From the NCBI RefSeq assembly GCF_000178855.1, contig NZ_ADVG01000004.1:310001-374000 (forward strand): a stretch of 64,000 nucleotides of DNA. Direction: 5' to 3'. This stretch comes from Ktedonobacter racemifer DSM 44963. Its GTDB lineage: Bacteria; Chloroflexota; Ktedonobacteria; Ktedonobacterales; Ktedonobacteraceae. A program made the translations under genes and the position numbers. The notes under the pieces are model-generated. The model ran no database searches and had not been told where the DNA came from. It saw nothing but the letters and a program-made list of their open reading frames with translations. This document shows positions 18,331 through 27,541 of this stretch, in pieces; positions within the stretch are counted from its first letter, which is position 1, and each line of letters starts with the position of its first letter.

Positions 18331-19191
18331 GATGTTGTCAACTTATTGAAAGAATGGAAGAGCTTGTAAAAAAGAAGGACGAGGGAAAGAAAAGAGGTAG
18401 AAGAATAGGAGTGGACGATGCAGTGTTATGCCGCAGTTTTTGTTTCGGTTACCTCATTCCAGATCTGGAATCGGGTCTGTAAAATGGCACGGTATTCCTC
18501 AGCACTCAGACAGTGCCTTCGTGGTTGGAAATGGCCAGCGATGAGGCCGAAAGCCGAGAGAAAGCGTTGTGCGTGCTTGGCTGATTTAAACCGCCGCATC
18601 TTCTTTTCACGGAGCCGTGTGGGTTGGTGTGAATTTTCCGCTCGATTGTTCAATCCTTTGTGTTGCCGATGCTCCACGCCAGGCAGGATCTCGCGTTTCG
18701 CTGCTCCATAGCTCTTCAATTTATCAGTGATGATCACGCGTGGCACGTGGTGCAGCCTTTTGAGGAGCTTGCGGAAGAACTTTTTGGCCGCATTCTTGTT
18801 GCGTCGGCTCTGAACAAGGATATCCAGCACGTTGCCATACTGATCAACAGCTCGCCACAAATAGTGGGTTTTGCCATTAATTTTCAGGCACACCTCGTCC
18901 AGATGCCATGTATCTCCCGTTTTCGGACGGCGACGGCGCAGTTCGTTGGCACACACTTGCCCAAATTGAAGGCACCACTGGCGCACTGTTTCATACGTCA
19001 CGACGATTCCGCGCTGCGCCAGAAGCTCTTCAACATCGCGAAAACTGAGCGAGAAGCGGAAATACAGCCACACTGCGTGGTTGATGATTTCTGGTGGGAA
19101 GCGAAAGCCTTTGTAGCTTGGAGTAGTGGGGGTTGTTTTCATGCAGTTATTCTAGCACATTGTTCAGCTACATTCCCAAGTTGACAATACC
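18331..19191 (-). mobile_element. Intact IS6-family element (first type)
   Basis: 861 bp with ends GATGTTGTCAACTT (18331) and AAGTTGACAATACC (to about 19191-19192), inverted repeats of 10-14 bp. The element contains a single complete transposase gene. The disrupted copy at 7553-10840 has the same ends and size. No 8-bp flanking duplication is seen. Confidence 0.85.
18426..19142 (-). CDS. IS6-family transposase
   Basis: A 238-aa DDE transposase. The N-terminus MKTTPTTPSYKGFRFPPEII is followed by an HTH (SFRDVEELLAQRGIVVTYET). The DDE catalytic core contains TWHLDEVCLKINGKTHYLWR, VIITDKLKSYGAAKREILPG and NNRAENSHQPTRLREKKMRR. Length is typical (about 230-240 aa) and the frame is intact, so this copy may be active and could mobilise the defective copy at 7553. 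Confidence 0.92.
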   Translation of the reverse strand: MKTTPTTPSYKGFRFPPEIINHAVWLYFRFSLSFRDVEELLAQRGIVVTYETVRQWCLQFGQVCANELRRRRPKTGDTWHLDEVCLKINGKTHYLWRAVDQYGNVLDILVQSRRNKNAAKKFFRKLLKRLHHVPRVIITDKLKSYGAAKREILPGVEHRQHKGLNNRAENSHQPTRLREKKMRRFKSAKHAQRFLSAFGLIAGHFQPRRHCLSAEEYRAILQTRFQIWNEVTETKTAA

Positions 19192-19476
19192 TTCCGAATA
19201 CATCCTGAAGCGGCTCAGAGATGCCAGCTCAGCATTTCGGTTTCATCAGCTTGCACTTGTTTTGAATCATGCCATCAAAGAAAGGCCAAGTCGATCTATT
19301 AGATACACAAATTGGAGGGAATATGAGAAAACTCATTGTTTCAGAATGGATAACCGATACTATCATGCACGACCTGGAACATAAAGCCGAGCTGGCACGC
19401 ACCATCATTTCGAGCAGCAGGTCTCAATTATAAAACATCGAATCAATCACACTCACAGGAAGAAAGTCAGGCACGC

Positions 19477-20091
19477 ATGGGACACCGAGCATTAATCCCG
19501 GTCAAACATCTTTCCGCTGTCAAAACACGCCTCTCCAGGCACCTGACGCCAGAGCAACGTTCTACGCTGGTGCTTGATATGCTGCATCGCGTTATTGACG
19601 CGCTCCATGCCAGCCAGGCTCTTGAAAGCATCTCGGTTGTCAGCGCAGACAGCGAAGTACTTGAGAGAGCGCGATGCTGGGGCGCGCATGGCTTGCAAGA
19701 AGAGCAACCAGGCCATAACGAAGCTCTGGCCGTCGCCGCCCATCACGCGATCAATCATGGCGCGGATACACTACTCACGCTCTCTGCCGACCTGCCACTT
19801 CTCTGCGGACAGGATGTGCGCGCGATGATCGAGCAATCCGAGACTCACCAGATTGTGCTGGCTCCGTCCCGCGATGGAACCGGAACGAACGCTCTACTGG
19901 CGCGCCCACCCCTGGTCGTTCCTTATGTCTTCGGTGTCAACAGCCTGCAACACTATATCGCACAGGCTCGCTCGTACCAACTGAGTTACATGCTCTATCG
20001 CAGCCTGGGAACCGAACTGGACATTGATACCCTCGAAGATCTCATGCTCTATTGGAGCTACGATCATTGCGAAACCCTTGCCAAAGGCTAA
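19477..20091 (+). CDS. cofC: 2-phospho-L-lactate / PEP guanylyltransferase, CofC/FbiD
   Basis: A 204-aa nucleotidyltransferase that activates 2-phospholactate (or phosphoenolpyruvate, in the FbiD type) with GTP for attachment to F0 in F420 synthesis. It has the expected N-terminal ALIPVKHLSAVKTRLSRHLT (substrate and nucleotide loop), the metal-binding TLLTLSADLPLLCGQDVRAM (LSADLPL), and late DGTGTNALLARPP and FGVNSLQHYIAQA motifs. All are diagnostic of CofC. Length is normal. With cofGH at 186 it indicates that the cell makes F420; cofD and cofE are not in the window. Confidence 0.92.
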   Translation: MGHRALIPVKHLSAVKTRLSRHLTPEQRSTLVLDMLHRVIDALHASQALESISVVSADSEVLERARCWGAHGLQEEQPGHNEALAVAAHHAINHGADTLLTLSADLPLLCGQDVRAMIEQSETHQIVLAPSRDGTGTNALLARPPLVVPYVFGVNSLQHYIAQARSYQLSYMLYRSLGTELDIDTLEDLMLYWSYDHCETLAKG

Positions 20092-20579
20092 TCTATTGAT
20101 TGTTATATATTCCACAAAGTTTCAATCAACCCACTGGATACGCAACGAGCTTGTAGCAAGTGAACAACGAAATAATGGAAGAGGTTGTTGGAAACAAACA
20201 GGGACTCTTGCCCCTCATGAGCAGCTCAGAGGGGAGATGACGCCTCGAGCAATTCATCTATTTGGAAGTCAGTTCCTCCTGTATTACTTGATGGCGAGAA
20301 CGGCGAGAACGCCTGCGACGGTAATACGCAGTTGCGGTGGTTCCCACCAGGCATTACAGGCAAGCCGATCAGGCCAACTCCAGCGATAATGCGAACGTAG
20401 CGCACGAGGTGGACGTGGTGGAGGGGAAATTCTCTTTGGGCACTCGACAAGCGGGATGATCTCGGCATGTTGACGACGCCAATGGGGAGTCCAGGTGCGG
20501 CGAAGCGCTCGGCCTGCGACATCCACCCATCGTATTGGTCCGAGAAGGACTGGCTTTTGCTCACACTCAACCGAGGTAG
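20092..20579. other. Intergenic, no supported gene
   Basis: Both strands have overlapping open frames without recognisable domains or RBSs. It may contain the lost 5' part of the cupin gene that follows. Confidence 0.4.
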
Positions 20580-20859
20580 GTGGGGGCAAGAGGCGACGGA
20601 CAGCGCACGGAAATCTATGAGATCCATGTGCCTCCCCAAGGAGCGTATCACTCTCTGGCTCATCTCTCTGGCACACGAGAATTCATCATGTGTCTCGAAG
20701 GAGACCTTGCTCTTGGTCCAGAGGGACAGGAGGTTCACCTGCAAGCGGGAGATTCCGTCTGGGTTCTCTGCCGATCTTGCGCACTCCTGCACCTCCATCA
20801 GTGGCGCGAAGACACTGCTGGTGACGCAGTATCCTCCAGCTCAAGGAATCTTGCCATGA
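20580..20859 (+). pseudogene. Cupin-domain protein fragment, frameshifted
   Basis: Reads GQRTEIYEIHVPPQGAYHSL, EFIMCLEGDLALGPEGQEVH and LQAGDSVW in one frame, then FSADLAHSCTSISGAKTLLV in the next. This is the C-terminal cupin barrel common in XRE-type regulators. One extra G near 20756 (TGGG) causes the shift. A stop lies directly upstream of the first frame, so the DNA-binding N-terminus is missing. Confidence 0.65.
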
Positions 20860-20907
20860 GGCGAGAAGAGGGATCTGAACATGACGCTCATTTTGAAAGG
20901 AAATTTG

Positions 20908-21372
20908 ATGAATAGGTATGAACAACGCCTGCGCACTTATCTTGAAGAACAGCATATTCAGGCCGAGCATCTCTCATTCGATCAACCGTGTCACTCCGTT
21001 GCAGAAGCAGCTCGTGCCGTCAATGCCTCTCCCGAAGAACTGGTCAAGAACATTTGCCTTCTCGATGGCGATGGCCAACTGACTACAGCGATTGTGAAAG
21101 GAGAAGATCGGGTCAGCGTTTCACGGATTGCCAAAGCCTTGCAGAAAGACGGACTCCGTCTGGCGACCCCAGAAGAAATTTTGGAAAAAACGGGCTATCC
21201 GTGTGGAGGAACTCCGTCATTTGGATATCCGGCGATGTTCCTCATTGACCCGAAAGTGATGGAACGAGAACTGGTCTTTACGGGAGGCGGCAGTGAAACC
21301 TCCCTGGTGAAGATCAGGACCACCGAACTGGTTCGTGCAAATCAAGGGACCCTTCTCCGTATTCGCCAGTAG
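20908..21372 (+). CDS. YbaK/EbsC-family aminoacyl-tRNA deacylase
   Basis: A 154-aa YbaK/ProX-fold protein. Members hydrolyse mischarged aminoacyl-tRNA (such as Cys- or Ala-tRNA-Pro). Features: SVAEAARAVNASPEELVKNI with the conserved Lys, a GDGQLTTAIVKGEDRVS strand, and GYPCGGTPSFGY, the signature Gly-Gly-hydrophobic-Pro-type loop near residue 105. I chose the ATG at 20908 over 20881 because GAAAGGAAATTTG lies just before it. The downstream transposase pseudogene starts 9 bp after the stop. Confidence 0.85.
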   Translation: MNRYEQRLRTYLEEQHIQAEHLSFDQPCHSVAEAARAVNASPEELVKNICLLDGDGQLTTAIVKGEDRVSVSRIAKALQKDGLRLATPEEILEKTGYPCGGTPSFGYPAMFLIDPKVMERELVFTGGGSETSLVKIRTTELVRANQGTLLRIRQ

Positions 21373-21381
21373 GGAAAGAGC

Positions 21382-21884
21382 ATGATGGCACGAAAACAGG
21401 CTCGTCCCGAAGCCTCCCAAGAAGTGGTCCTGGAGCCAATTCAGATCACCTGTCGAGCCTGTGGCAATCGGATGCGGATGGCACGCCACAGCCAGCGAAT
21501 GGTGACGACCTTGCAGGGGGTGACACACCTCACCCTCAAAGTCTATCGATGCAGCAATGCTGACTGTCCGCGCTTCCGTCAAGTGACACGACCGGAGGAA
21601 GAGGGCCAGTGGGCAATTACCACATGGCGAATTTGTGCTGGATGTCATTGCTCTGGTCGGGGCGCTGCGCTATCAGGAGTAGCGTAGCGTTTCCCAGATC
21701 CATCACGAACTGCAACGACGAGGGGTCCAGATCGCCAGTCGCACCGTGACCGATCAACTCTACCGCTACGAAGAGCTGCTGGCCTTGAACCTCGCGGACC
21801 CGAAACGCTTGCAGGAGTGTCTCTTAAAGCACGGGCAGGTCTTCCTGGCCCTGGACGGATTGCAGCCCGATGTCGGTCATGAGG
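21382..21884 (+). pseudogene. Zinc-ribbon transposase fragment, frameshifted and truncated
   Basis: N-terminal zinc ribbon with CRACGNRM and CSNADCPRF, then RPEEEGQWAIT. A frameshift near 21625 leads into GEFVLDVIALVGALRYQE, a stop, then SVSQIHHELQRRGVQIASRT and QVFLALDGLQPDVGHE, a catalytic-core start (LALDG). It ends abruptly at 21884, where a 56-bp sequence matching the 3' end of the group II intron at 61215 begins. Confidence 0.7.
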
Positions 21885-21940
21885 GTAGGGTAAGAGGCCG
21901 GGTCCTGATGATTCAGGAGCACCAACCCCTCCCCTCCGAA
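21885..21940 (-). repeat. 3'-terminal segment of a group II intron, truncated copy
   Basis: Fifty-six bases identical, in reverse orientation, to 61810-61865, which is the last base of domain V plus domain VI of the group II intron there. On the minus strand it ends CTTACCCTAC, directly next to the broken transposase gene. Upstream (right, on +) a canonical 34-nt domain V is not apparent, so only the 3' end remains recognisable. Confidence 0.7.
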
Positions 21941-22002
21941 TGAAGTAGGGCACCGGCGAGGTACCTAATGGCCCTTTTCCGTTGCCCCCTTCCCAAACGG
22001 CA

Positions 22003-22110
22003 CGGGCGCATTTGCTGAGCAACGGCGAGTACGAGGCCCACAACATCGGCGTCAACTGGCCGCACCACGTCTTCGTCAACCAGGACTTCAAGGTCGTCGG
22101 CGCTAACTAG
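22003..22110 (+). pseudogene. C-terminal fragment of an unrecognised protein
   Basis: A convincing protein-like stretch, AHLLSNGEYEAHNIGVNWPH then HVFVNQDFKVVGAN and a stop, with no start or upstream continuation. Base composition is more GC-rich than its surroundings. I do not know the family. Confidence 0.4.
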
Positions 22111-22130
22111 CCGCCACGGTAGAGTATACA

Positions 22131-22201
22131 TGAGGAAAGCCCAGGATCGTGTAAAAACCACTCATAGTGATAGATTTTTACACGTATTCTGGGCTTTCCT
22201 C
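22131..22201. repeat. Long inverted repeat
   Basis: Arms of about 29 bp (GAGGAAAGCCCAGGATCGTG... and its near complement) surround a loop of about 13 nt. No T-tract follows. It could be a folded mobile-element remnant or a transcript-end structure for an unidentified upstream gene. Confidence 0.6.
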
Positions 22202-22246
22202 CAGCACTTACGGCAGAAACCGTCTTTACGCCATTTTCCTTCTCGT

Positions 22247-22306
22247 CTTATACCCGTCTTATATCCGGGTATAAGAACAAAGACCCCCAGGCACGAAAGC
22301 TGGGGG
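22247..22306 (+). terminator. Two consecutive hairpins
   Basis: CTTATACCC (22247) pairs with GGGTATAAG (22267). Then CCCCCAG (22284) pairs with CTGGGGG (22300). Neither is followed by a good U-tract. They lie in a 500-bp gap before the secreted-protein gene. Confidence 0.35.
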
Positions 22307-22649
22307 CATCCTGGCACGGGTTTGGTGAAAATCCTGGCCTACACGGCAACTGATAGGAATAGTGGCTAAAGTTTACTATTAGTGCTGCTATTGCAAACTG
22401 ACGTCGAGCGGGCATAGAAATAAATACATATTATCTCACTTTGGAGTAAACATAGTAACCATACAAAAATCTTACATATTCGTGATTATCTATTTAGAAA
22501 TTTGTCGTATAGTATGGATAAGTTCAATTTGATGTTGAACGTCACCGACGATTACCGCTTCTGCCAAAGTAAGCAGATCAAATTGCATATGATCTCTATG
22601 AAGCCACTCAATAAGCCACTAGCATGTAAAACAAAGGAGAAAAAACTCT

Positions 22650-23141
22650 ATGAAAAAGCTATTCTTTATCGGATTAAGCAGCCTGGTGCTCACTATTGCT
22701 ATACTCTTCGGAACCTCATTCACGAGTTCGCTCTCTGCGCATGCGAGCAGCATTACACCTGCCCAAACAGTCAAATCTACCTCTACGAGTCAGCCAGCCA
22801 AACAAGATTCCAATACAAACAACCACAGCCAGAAAACGCTGAGCGCTCTTGATTATCTCAAGGCTCACCGTTCAGAGCTTGTCGCCGCCGTGGCAAAAGA
22901 TCTCAAGCTCAGCAGCGATCAGCTGAATCGTCAGCTTCAAGGGGGCAAGAAAGTCACCGATATTGCCAGAGCGCAAAAGGTCTCCGAACAGCAGCTTCAG
23001 AAAGATCTCAAGCAGGATACCACCACGCTACTGAACAAAGGCGTGAGCCAGGGCCAGGTCTCTAAGGACGAGGCGAACAGGTTTGCAACAAACTTCAGCA
23101 AAAATGTCAATTCCATCTATACCCTCTTGCAGAGTAAATAA
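22650..23141 (+). CDS. Secreted protein with signal peptide
   Basis: 163 aa. A Sec signal peptide (MKKLFFIGLSSLVLTIAILF, cleavage probably after SLSAHAS, residue ~33) is followed by a Ser/Thr/Gln-rich linker to about residue 62, and a helical domain with LKAHRSELVAAVAKDLKLSS, QGGKKVTDIARAQKVSEQQL and KGVSQGQVSKDEANRFATNF. The pattern of repeated LxxxxQLxxxL helices resembles small extracytoplasmic helical-bundle proteins common in Ktedonobacteria, but I know no function. AAAGGAGAAAAAACTCT is a strong RBS. A terminator follows at 23166. Confidence 0.8.
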   Translation: MKKLFFIGLSSLVLTIAILFGTSFTSSLSAHASSITPAQTVKSTSTSQPAKQDSNTNNHSQKTLSALDYLKAHRSELVAAVAKDLKLSSDQLNRQLQGGKKVTDIARAQKVSEQQLQKDLKQDTTTLLNKGVSQGQVSKDEANRFATNFSKNVNSIYTLLQSK

Positions 23142-24103
23142 ACGTACCCACACCGACAACAGACAATGCGGCGAGTCCCCTTGCGAGGGGACTCGCCGCA
23201 TCTTCCTTTTAGGGGCTTAACGCACACCTGGCGCCTGTCTGACCACGGAATCGCCACCGCTCGCTCCTGCTCAATACGCGCAAGGATGTCTCCTCCGGTG
23301 AGCCGTCCAGCACAGCAGAAAACACTCCTGGCTCGCCTGTATCCCCTGCGTGGCGTAGGAGACGAGCGTTCGCTGGCCCACCTCCTTGTCCCGCGGCCCA
23401 AAGGCGCGTCCCACCTCTCGAGCGCGGCAAACGCACGCTTCGTGCTCGCCAACGTCTCTTCTCTCGTCCCAGGCAGACAGATCATGGGGGTAGCGGTCCT
23501 CGCGCCAACGACCTTCCACAACCGCTCCGTCGAGGGAAAGGGATGCTCTTGCTTCCAGATCTGGACCTGTTCGACCACCTGAGCCGCCCACAGTGCGTCA
23601 GACCGCTGAGCAGTTCCCTCACTGCGTTGTGCCCACCAGAAATCGTAGATCTGGTGGGCCTCAATCTGCTCAGACCGCCATTCCTCAGCAAAGGGATCGC
23701 CTTTGAGGCAGACCGTAATGCGCTCTATCAGATACCGATCAGCATCGTGATTCAGCCGTTGCGTCTCGTGCTCCAGATCCAGAGACCGCTGCTGAGCAGC
23801 GTCACGCAGCGCTGCAACCAGGTCTGTATACTGCTGCAACGCGGCAGGCGAACTATGTCGGCGCAGCCAGATCCAGAAAGCCTTTGCAAACGTCATCCCC
23901 GTCCACTCGGCCGATCGGCGAGCAAAACGGTACGCCTCGAGGAGGGTCCGTTCTCCAGCAGGCTGATCAAACACCTGACGCAGCTCTGCATACAGCGCCA
24001 CGCTAGCGCTACGTTTGTCCATCGCCTCCACCAGGCGAGCGTACGGCACCAGACCCATCGAGGCAATCGCATGCGCCTGGCGCATCTGTGCTTGACTCAC
24101 CAT
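23117..24103 (-). CDS. Hypothetical protein, C-terminus doubtful
   Basis: The frame gives ~328 aa from the ATG at 24103, which follows GGAAAGGAAACGCAGTG. The first ~235 residues look like a real helical protein (AHAIASMGLVPYARLVEAMD, MTFAKAFWIWLRRHSSPAAL, LIERITVCLKGDPFAEEWRS). The last ~90 are Arg-rich, change character and run through the terminator at 23166. A frameshift near 23400 is likely, since an overlapping frame there also looks coding. Family not recognised. Confidence 0.5.
   Translation of the reverse strand: MVSQAQMRQAHAIASMGLVPYARLVEAMDKRSASVALYAELRQVFDQPAGERTLLEAYRFARRSAEWTGMTFAKAFWIWLRRHSSPAALQQYTDLVAALRDAAQQRSLDLEHETQRLNHDADRYLIERITVCLKGDPFAEEWRSEQIEAHQIYDFWWAQRSEGTAQRSDALWAAQVVEQVQIWKQEHPFPSTERLWKVVGARTATPMICLPGTREETLASTKRAFAALERWDAPLGRGTRRWASERSSPTPRRGYRRARSVFCCAGRLTGGDILARIEQERAVAIPWSDRRQVCVKPLKGRCGESPRKGTRRIVCCRCGYVYLLCKRV
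23166..23210 (+). terminator. Rho-independent terminator
   Basis: A 16-bp perfect GC-rich stem (ATGCGGCGAGTCCCC and its complement) with a short loop is followed by CTTCCTTTT. It lies 25 bp after the secreted-protein gene. It also lies inside the 3' end of the minus-strand frame at 23117, which argues that that frame's last ~30 codons are not natural. Confidence 0.85.
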
Positions 24104-24283
24104 CACTGCGTTTCCTTTCCACTGCTCGATCTCCTTCGAGCATCTCTCCAAGAAGGCAACAAAAAAGAGGACAGCGGACGACAACGAGCAGCAACCGGGG
24201 TCACTGGTCGTTCCCATGCACTGTCCCCTCGCGCAGGGTATTTCTTTCTCTATCGCACAGACGTTCCTGCGACAAAAGCACAC

Positions 24284-24747
24284 GCAGGAAAGGTAGAAGA
24301 CATCAGCAAAAGCACCTTGGGCTTATGAGCTGTATATCATCATCCCCTCATCTGGGCAATGCCCAGCACTCGATCACTCTGATCGCGCGCGTTCTTCCAC
24401 ACCCAGAGCCAGGCTCATCGGCTACCGCTCCTCTTGCTCGTTCAAACCAGTCGCTATTTGCGACAAAAGGCTCGATACACCTCTATTTGCTCCAGATAGC
24501 TACCCCGAGAATTGTACAGCCCTTCACCCAGTTCTTCCCCCCTCGCAGCCTCTGGCAAGGCTGGGATGCAAAAGAGAGCGTGTGTAGGCCTCTATGATGC
24601 ACAGCAAAGCCGCCAGATTCAGGCAGGGCGTTCCCAGCAAGGTTTGTCCACAAGCATCTGGTCTGTGATGGCGATGCCATCCGTGCTGAAACCGCTTCCG
24701 CCGCTCTCCTGGGCTCAGATGACACGCGTGGTGTGCGCGTCATCTGC
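24284..24747. other. Intergenic, nothing recognised
   Basis: Located downstream of the histidine kinase gene and upstream of the hypothetical gene. Open frames here have no homology that I recognise and no RBS. Confidence 0.4.
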
Positions 24748-27285
24748 TCAGGCATCGCGCTTGCAGGGCAGGGTCACCGTAAAGGTCGATCCTTTCCCGA
24801 CGGCGCTGTCCACTGTCAACGTTCCCCCATGATGCTTGACGATTTCTGCGACAATGTAGAGGCCCATGCCCAGTCCGGGGATCGCTTTTTGCTTGGGACC
24901 AGCTACCCGATAGAAGCGCTCAAAGATTTTGTCACGCTGCTCTCGTGGGATGCCCAGGCCATGATCATGCACACGGACCGTGACCGTCTCTTCGGAGGCA
25001 CTCAGGTCCATCTCGACCGTCTCTGCGCCGGGAGAATACTTGATGGCATTACTGAGCAGGTTGGTAAAGACCTGTCCAAGCCGGTCTTTGTCTCCGACGA
25101 GTACGCGTGGTGCCGCACCGCGCACCACAATGGTATGCGTCGTACTGAGCTGCTGCATCGTGTCTGCCACCTCATGAAGCAACGCATCAAGATCGACCGT
25201 CTCCTGCAGATACTCCAGCCTGCCCGCCTGAATCTTGGAGACATCCAGTAACTCGCCAATCAGGCGTTCCAGTTGCTTGACGGGCCCCTCTACCCTGGAA
25301 AGCGCTGTGGCAGCCTCGTGATGGGATTGCCGTTCCAGTCGTTTTCGCACCAGTTGGATCTGCATCTTTAATGCGGCGAGCGGGTTCCTCAGTTCATGGC
25401 TGGCCATACTGATAAAGTCATCCTTCCGCTGCTCCAGTTCCTTGCGCGCGGAGTTATCGAGCACAAAGCCGATTGTGTGGAGCGGGTCGCGTCGTAATGC
25501 TACGACTCCCACGACCACGGGAAGGAGGCTGCCATCTTTACACACGTACTCTTTCTCATAGGGGGTTCCATATTGTTGAACCACGAGTTCCTGGCGCGCT
25601 TGCTGGGTGCGAGCCAGATACTTTGGAGGCGTCATGCGCATCCAGTTGATGTTCCCAGCTTGCAGGTCTTCCCGGGTATAGCCGGTCATGCGCAGATAGG
25701 TGTCGTTTACGTCCACAATCTGCTCTTCTTCTGCGAGAAAGATCCCGATAATACTGGAGTTCATCAGGATGTTGACGCGTTCCTGGCTCTCTCGCAAGGC
25801 TTCTTCCATGCGTTTCTGGTCGTCGATGTCGGTGCAGGTGCCAAACCACTTGTCGATCTGGCCTGCTTCATCGCGCACCGGCAGCGCGCGGGCTAAAAAC
25901 CAACGATACCTTCCAGTTTGCCCATCTCTGAGACGCTGTTCGTTCTCAAAGAGTTCACCCGTTGCAAGGGATTGCTGCCGAAGCGTAAGCGCGCGCTCAG
26001 CATCTTCAGGATGCAGGAATTGACGCCATCTATAGTCCCGTAACTGCTCGAAATCGGCCTGCGTCAGGTCACAGTAGCGCTGATTACAGTAGTCAACACG
26101 GCCATCTGGTCGCGTCGTCCACACCAGTTGGGGCACCGTTTCGGCCAGCACCCGCCAGTTCTCCTCGCTTTCTTTGATCCGCTGCTCAGCTCGTTTCTGA
26201 TCGTCGATGTCAGTGCAGGTGCCAACCCAGTGCAGGATCGTGCCCTGTGCATTTCGCTGCGGCATGCCTCGGACAAGAAACCAGCGATACGCTCCGCTGG
26301 TGCCGTCTTGTAAGCGCAGTTCCACTTCATAGGGCACCCCTGTCTGGATGGAGGTCTGCCACGCCGCCCGGACCCGTTGCCGGTCATCAGGATGCACACT
26401 CGCCAACCAGCCATCACCTTCGGCCTGTTCGAGGGTCATCGCCATATAGTCGATCAAGCGTTGATTGTGGTAGGTGACATACCCATCGGGTCTTGCGATC
26501 CAGACCAACTGGGGGAGCGCATCAACCAGGGTACGCAGTTCGTCTTCGGCGTGCTTGCGTTCGGTGATATCCCGACCTGCACAGATAAGATACTCCACCT
26601 GCTGGCTGGCATCCCGATGGGCGGTAATCGTCATCAAAATGGCCAGAGACAGGTCGAGTCGTGGATGGATTTTGGCCTCAAAGCGCACGGTTTCTCCCCG
26701 GGCGGCTCTCGCAATGGCTGCGCGCAAGTGCTCTTGGACAGCAGGGTCAGAGGACCACGCAGGCAGGTCGGTCAACGGTGTGCCCACCACCTGCTCCCGT
26801 CGGAGGTGCGCATCGGCCAGAGGACGCTGATTGATGTCCAGGACCAGCCCGTCAGGGGTCACGATCGTGACTCCGTCAGAGAAGCTTTCCAGGAGATCCC
26901 GATACATCTGTTCGTTCCGGCTCAAGGCATCCTGGAAGTGCGGTGGTTCCAGGTTTTCCTGGAACAAGAGCGCGAGGCCTTCGTCTGTTGGCGAGAGAGA
27001 GACGTGCAGCCAGGTGTTAGTGACGGGAGACACATACTCCACTTCGGTTGGTTCTCGGGTCTGTTTGGCCTTCTGGACCGCCTGGTAGAGCGGCGTGCTG
27101 ACCAGGCGGGGAACGCAGCGCCAGAAGCTGTTTCTGCGTAATTCCTCTGGTGTGGTTCCGGTGATGGCCTGCGCGCTCGCATTGGCATACACAATGGTCT
27201 CCGTGTCATCGACGACAAACAAGGCATCAGGAAGCGTCTCACGCGACCCAGGAGTGACACGCCTGGTCTGTTTGGCATTGGACAT
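24748..27285 (-). CDS. Multi-PAS sensor histidine kinase
   Basis: 845 aa and probably cytosolic, with no membrane segment seen. About five PAS modules fill residues ~15-600, several with the PAC ending ITERKHAEDELR or CTDIDDQKRAEQR. They are followed by a HisKA domain with the phosphoacceptor His in DDFISMASHELRNPLAALKM and a HATPase_c domain with N box QVFTNLLSNAIKYSPG, G1 VHDHGLGIPREQRDKIFERF and G2 GLGMGLYIVAEIVKHHGG. No receiver domain or partner regulator is adjacent, so it is an orphan kinase. The frame allows an earlier start (27330); I prefer 27285, where PAS-type sequence begins. The signal sensed is unknown. Confidence 0.92.
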   Translation of the reverse strand: MSNAKQTRRVTPGSRETLPDALFVVDDTETIVYANASAQAITGTTPEELRRNSFWRCVPRLVSTPLYQAVQKAKQTREPTEVEYVSPVTNTWLHVSLSPTDEGLALLFQENLEPPHFQDALSRNEQMYRDLLESFSDGVTIVTPDGLVLDINQRPLADAHLRREQVVGTPLTDLPAWSSDPAVQEHLRAAIARAARGETVRFEAKIHPRLDLSLAILMTITAHRDASQQVEYLICAGRDITERKHAEDELRTLVDALPQLVWIARPDGYVTYHNQRLIDYMAMTLEQAEGDGWLASVHPDDRQRVRAAWQTSIQTGVPYEVELRLQDGTSGAYRWFLVRGMPQRNAQGTILHWVGTCTDIDDQKRAEQRIKESEENWRVLAETVPQLVWTTRPDGRVDYCNQRYCDLTQADFEQLRDYRWRQFLHPEDAERALTLRQQSLATGELFENEQRLRDGQTGRYRWFLARALPVRDEAGQIDKWFGTCTDIDDQKRMEEALRESQERVNILMNSSIIGIFLAEEEQIVDVNDTYLRMTGYTREDLQAGNINWMRMTPPKYLARTQQARQELVVQQYGTPYEKEYVCKDGSLLPVVVGVVALRRDPLHTIGFVLDNSARKELEQRKDDFISMASHELRNPLAALKMQIQLVRKRLERQSHHEAATALSRVEGPVKQLERLIGELLDVSKIQAGRLEYLQETVDLDALLHEVADTMQQLSTTHTIVVRGAAPRVLVGDKDRLGQVFTNLLSNAIKYSPGAETVEMDLSASEETVTVRVHDHGLGIPREQRDKIFERFYRVAGPKQKAIPGLGMGLYIVAEIVKHHGGTLTVDSAVGKGSTFTVTLPCKRDA

Positions 27286-27541
27286 ACGGTGGTACCCTAT
27301 CCCTTTCACGTACCCCATCCCTGAGAACAAAGACGCATTCCTGCTCGAACCTCAAGAAGTATAGTGAAATGATGTGATATAGGCAAAAAATAAGCAAGCT
27401 GTACCATCGTGTTGGCAGTAAAATCGCTCGTCCGTCTGGGGGTCAATGTGATCCTTCGGTGGCGTTCTTAGATTCCTTCTCGTCTCTTGCTTCTTCATGT
27501 ACCACTCTAGAACTACCCGGCAAAACTGGGACAATAACTGA
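27286..27541. other. Upstream region of the kinase gene
   Basis: No gene. It should hold the promoter of the histidine kinase. Nothing else seen before the recombinase-site-like repeats at 27542. Confidence 0.35.

Noticed and set aside
18331..19191. 8-bp target duplication of the intact IS6-type element
   Set aside because: Flanks (CGCAAGGG and CTTCCGAA) do not match, so a clean recent insertion is not supported.
20226..20798. 190-codon minus-strand frame
   Set aside because: Antisense to the cupin fragment, with no domain or RBS.
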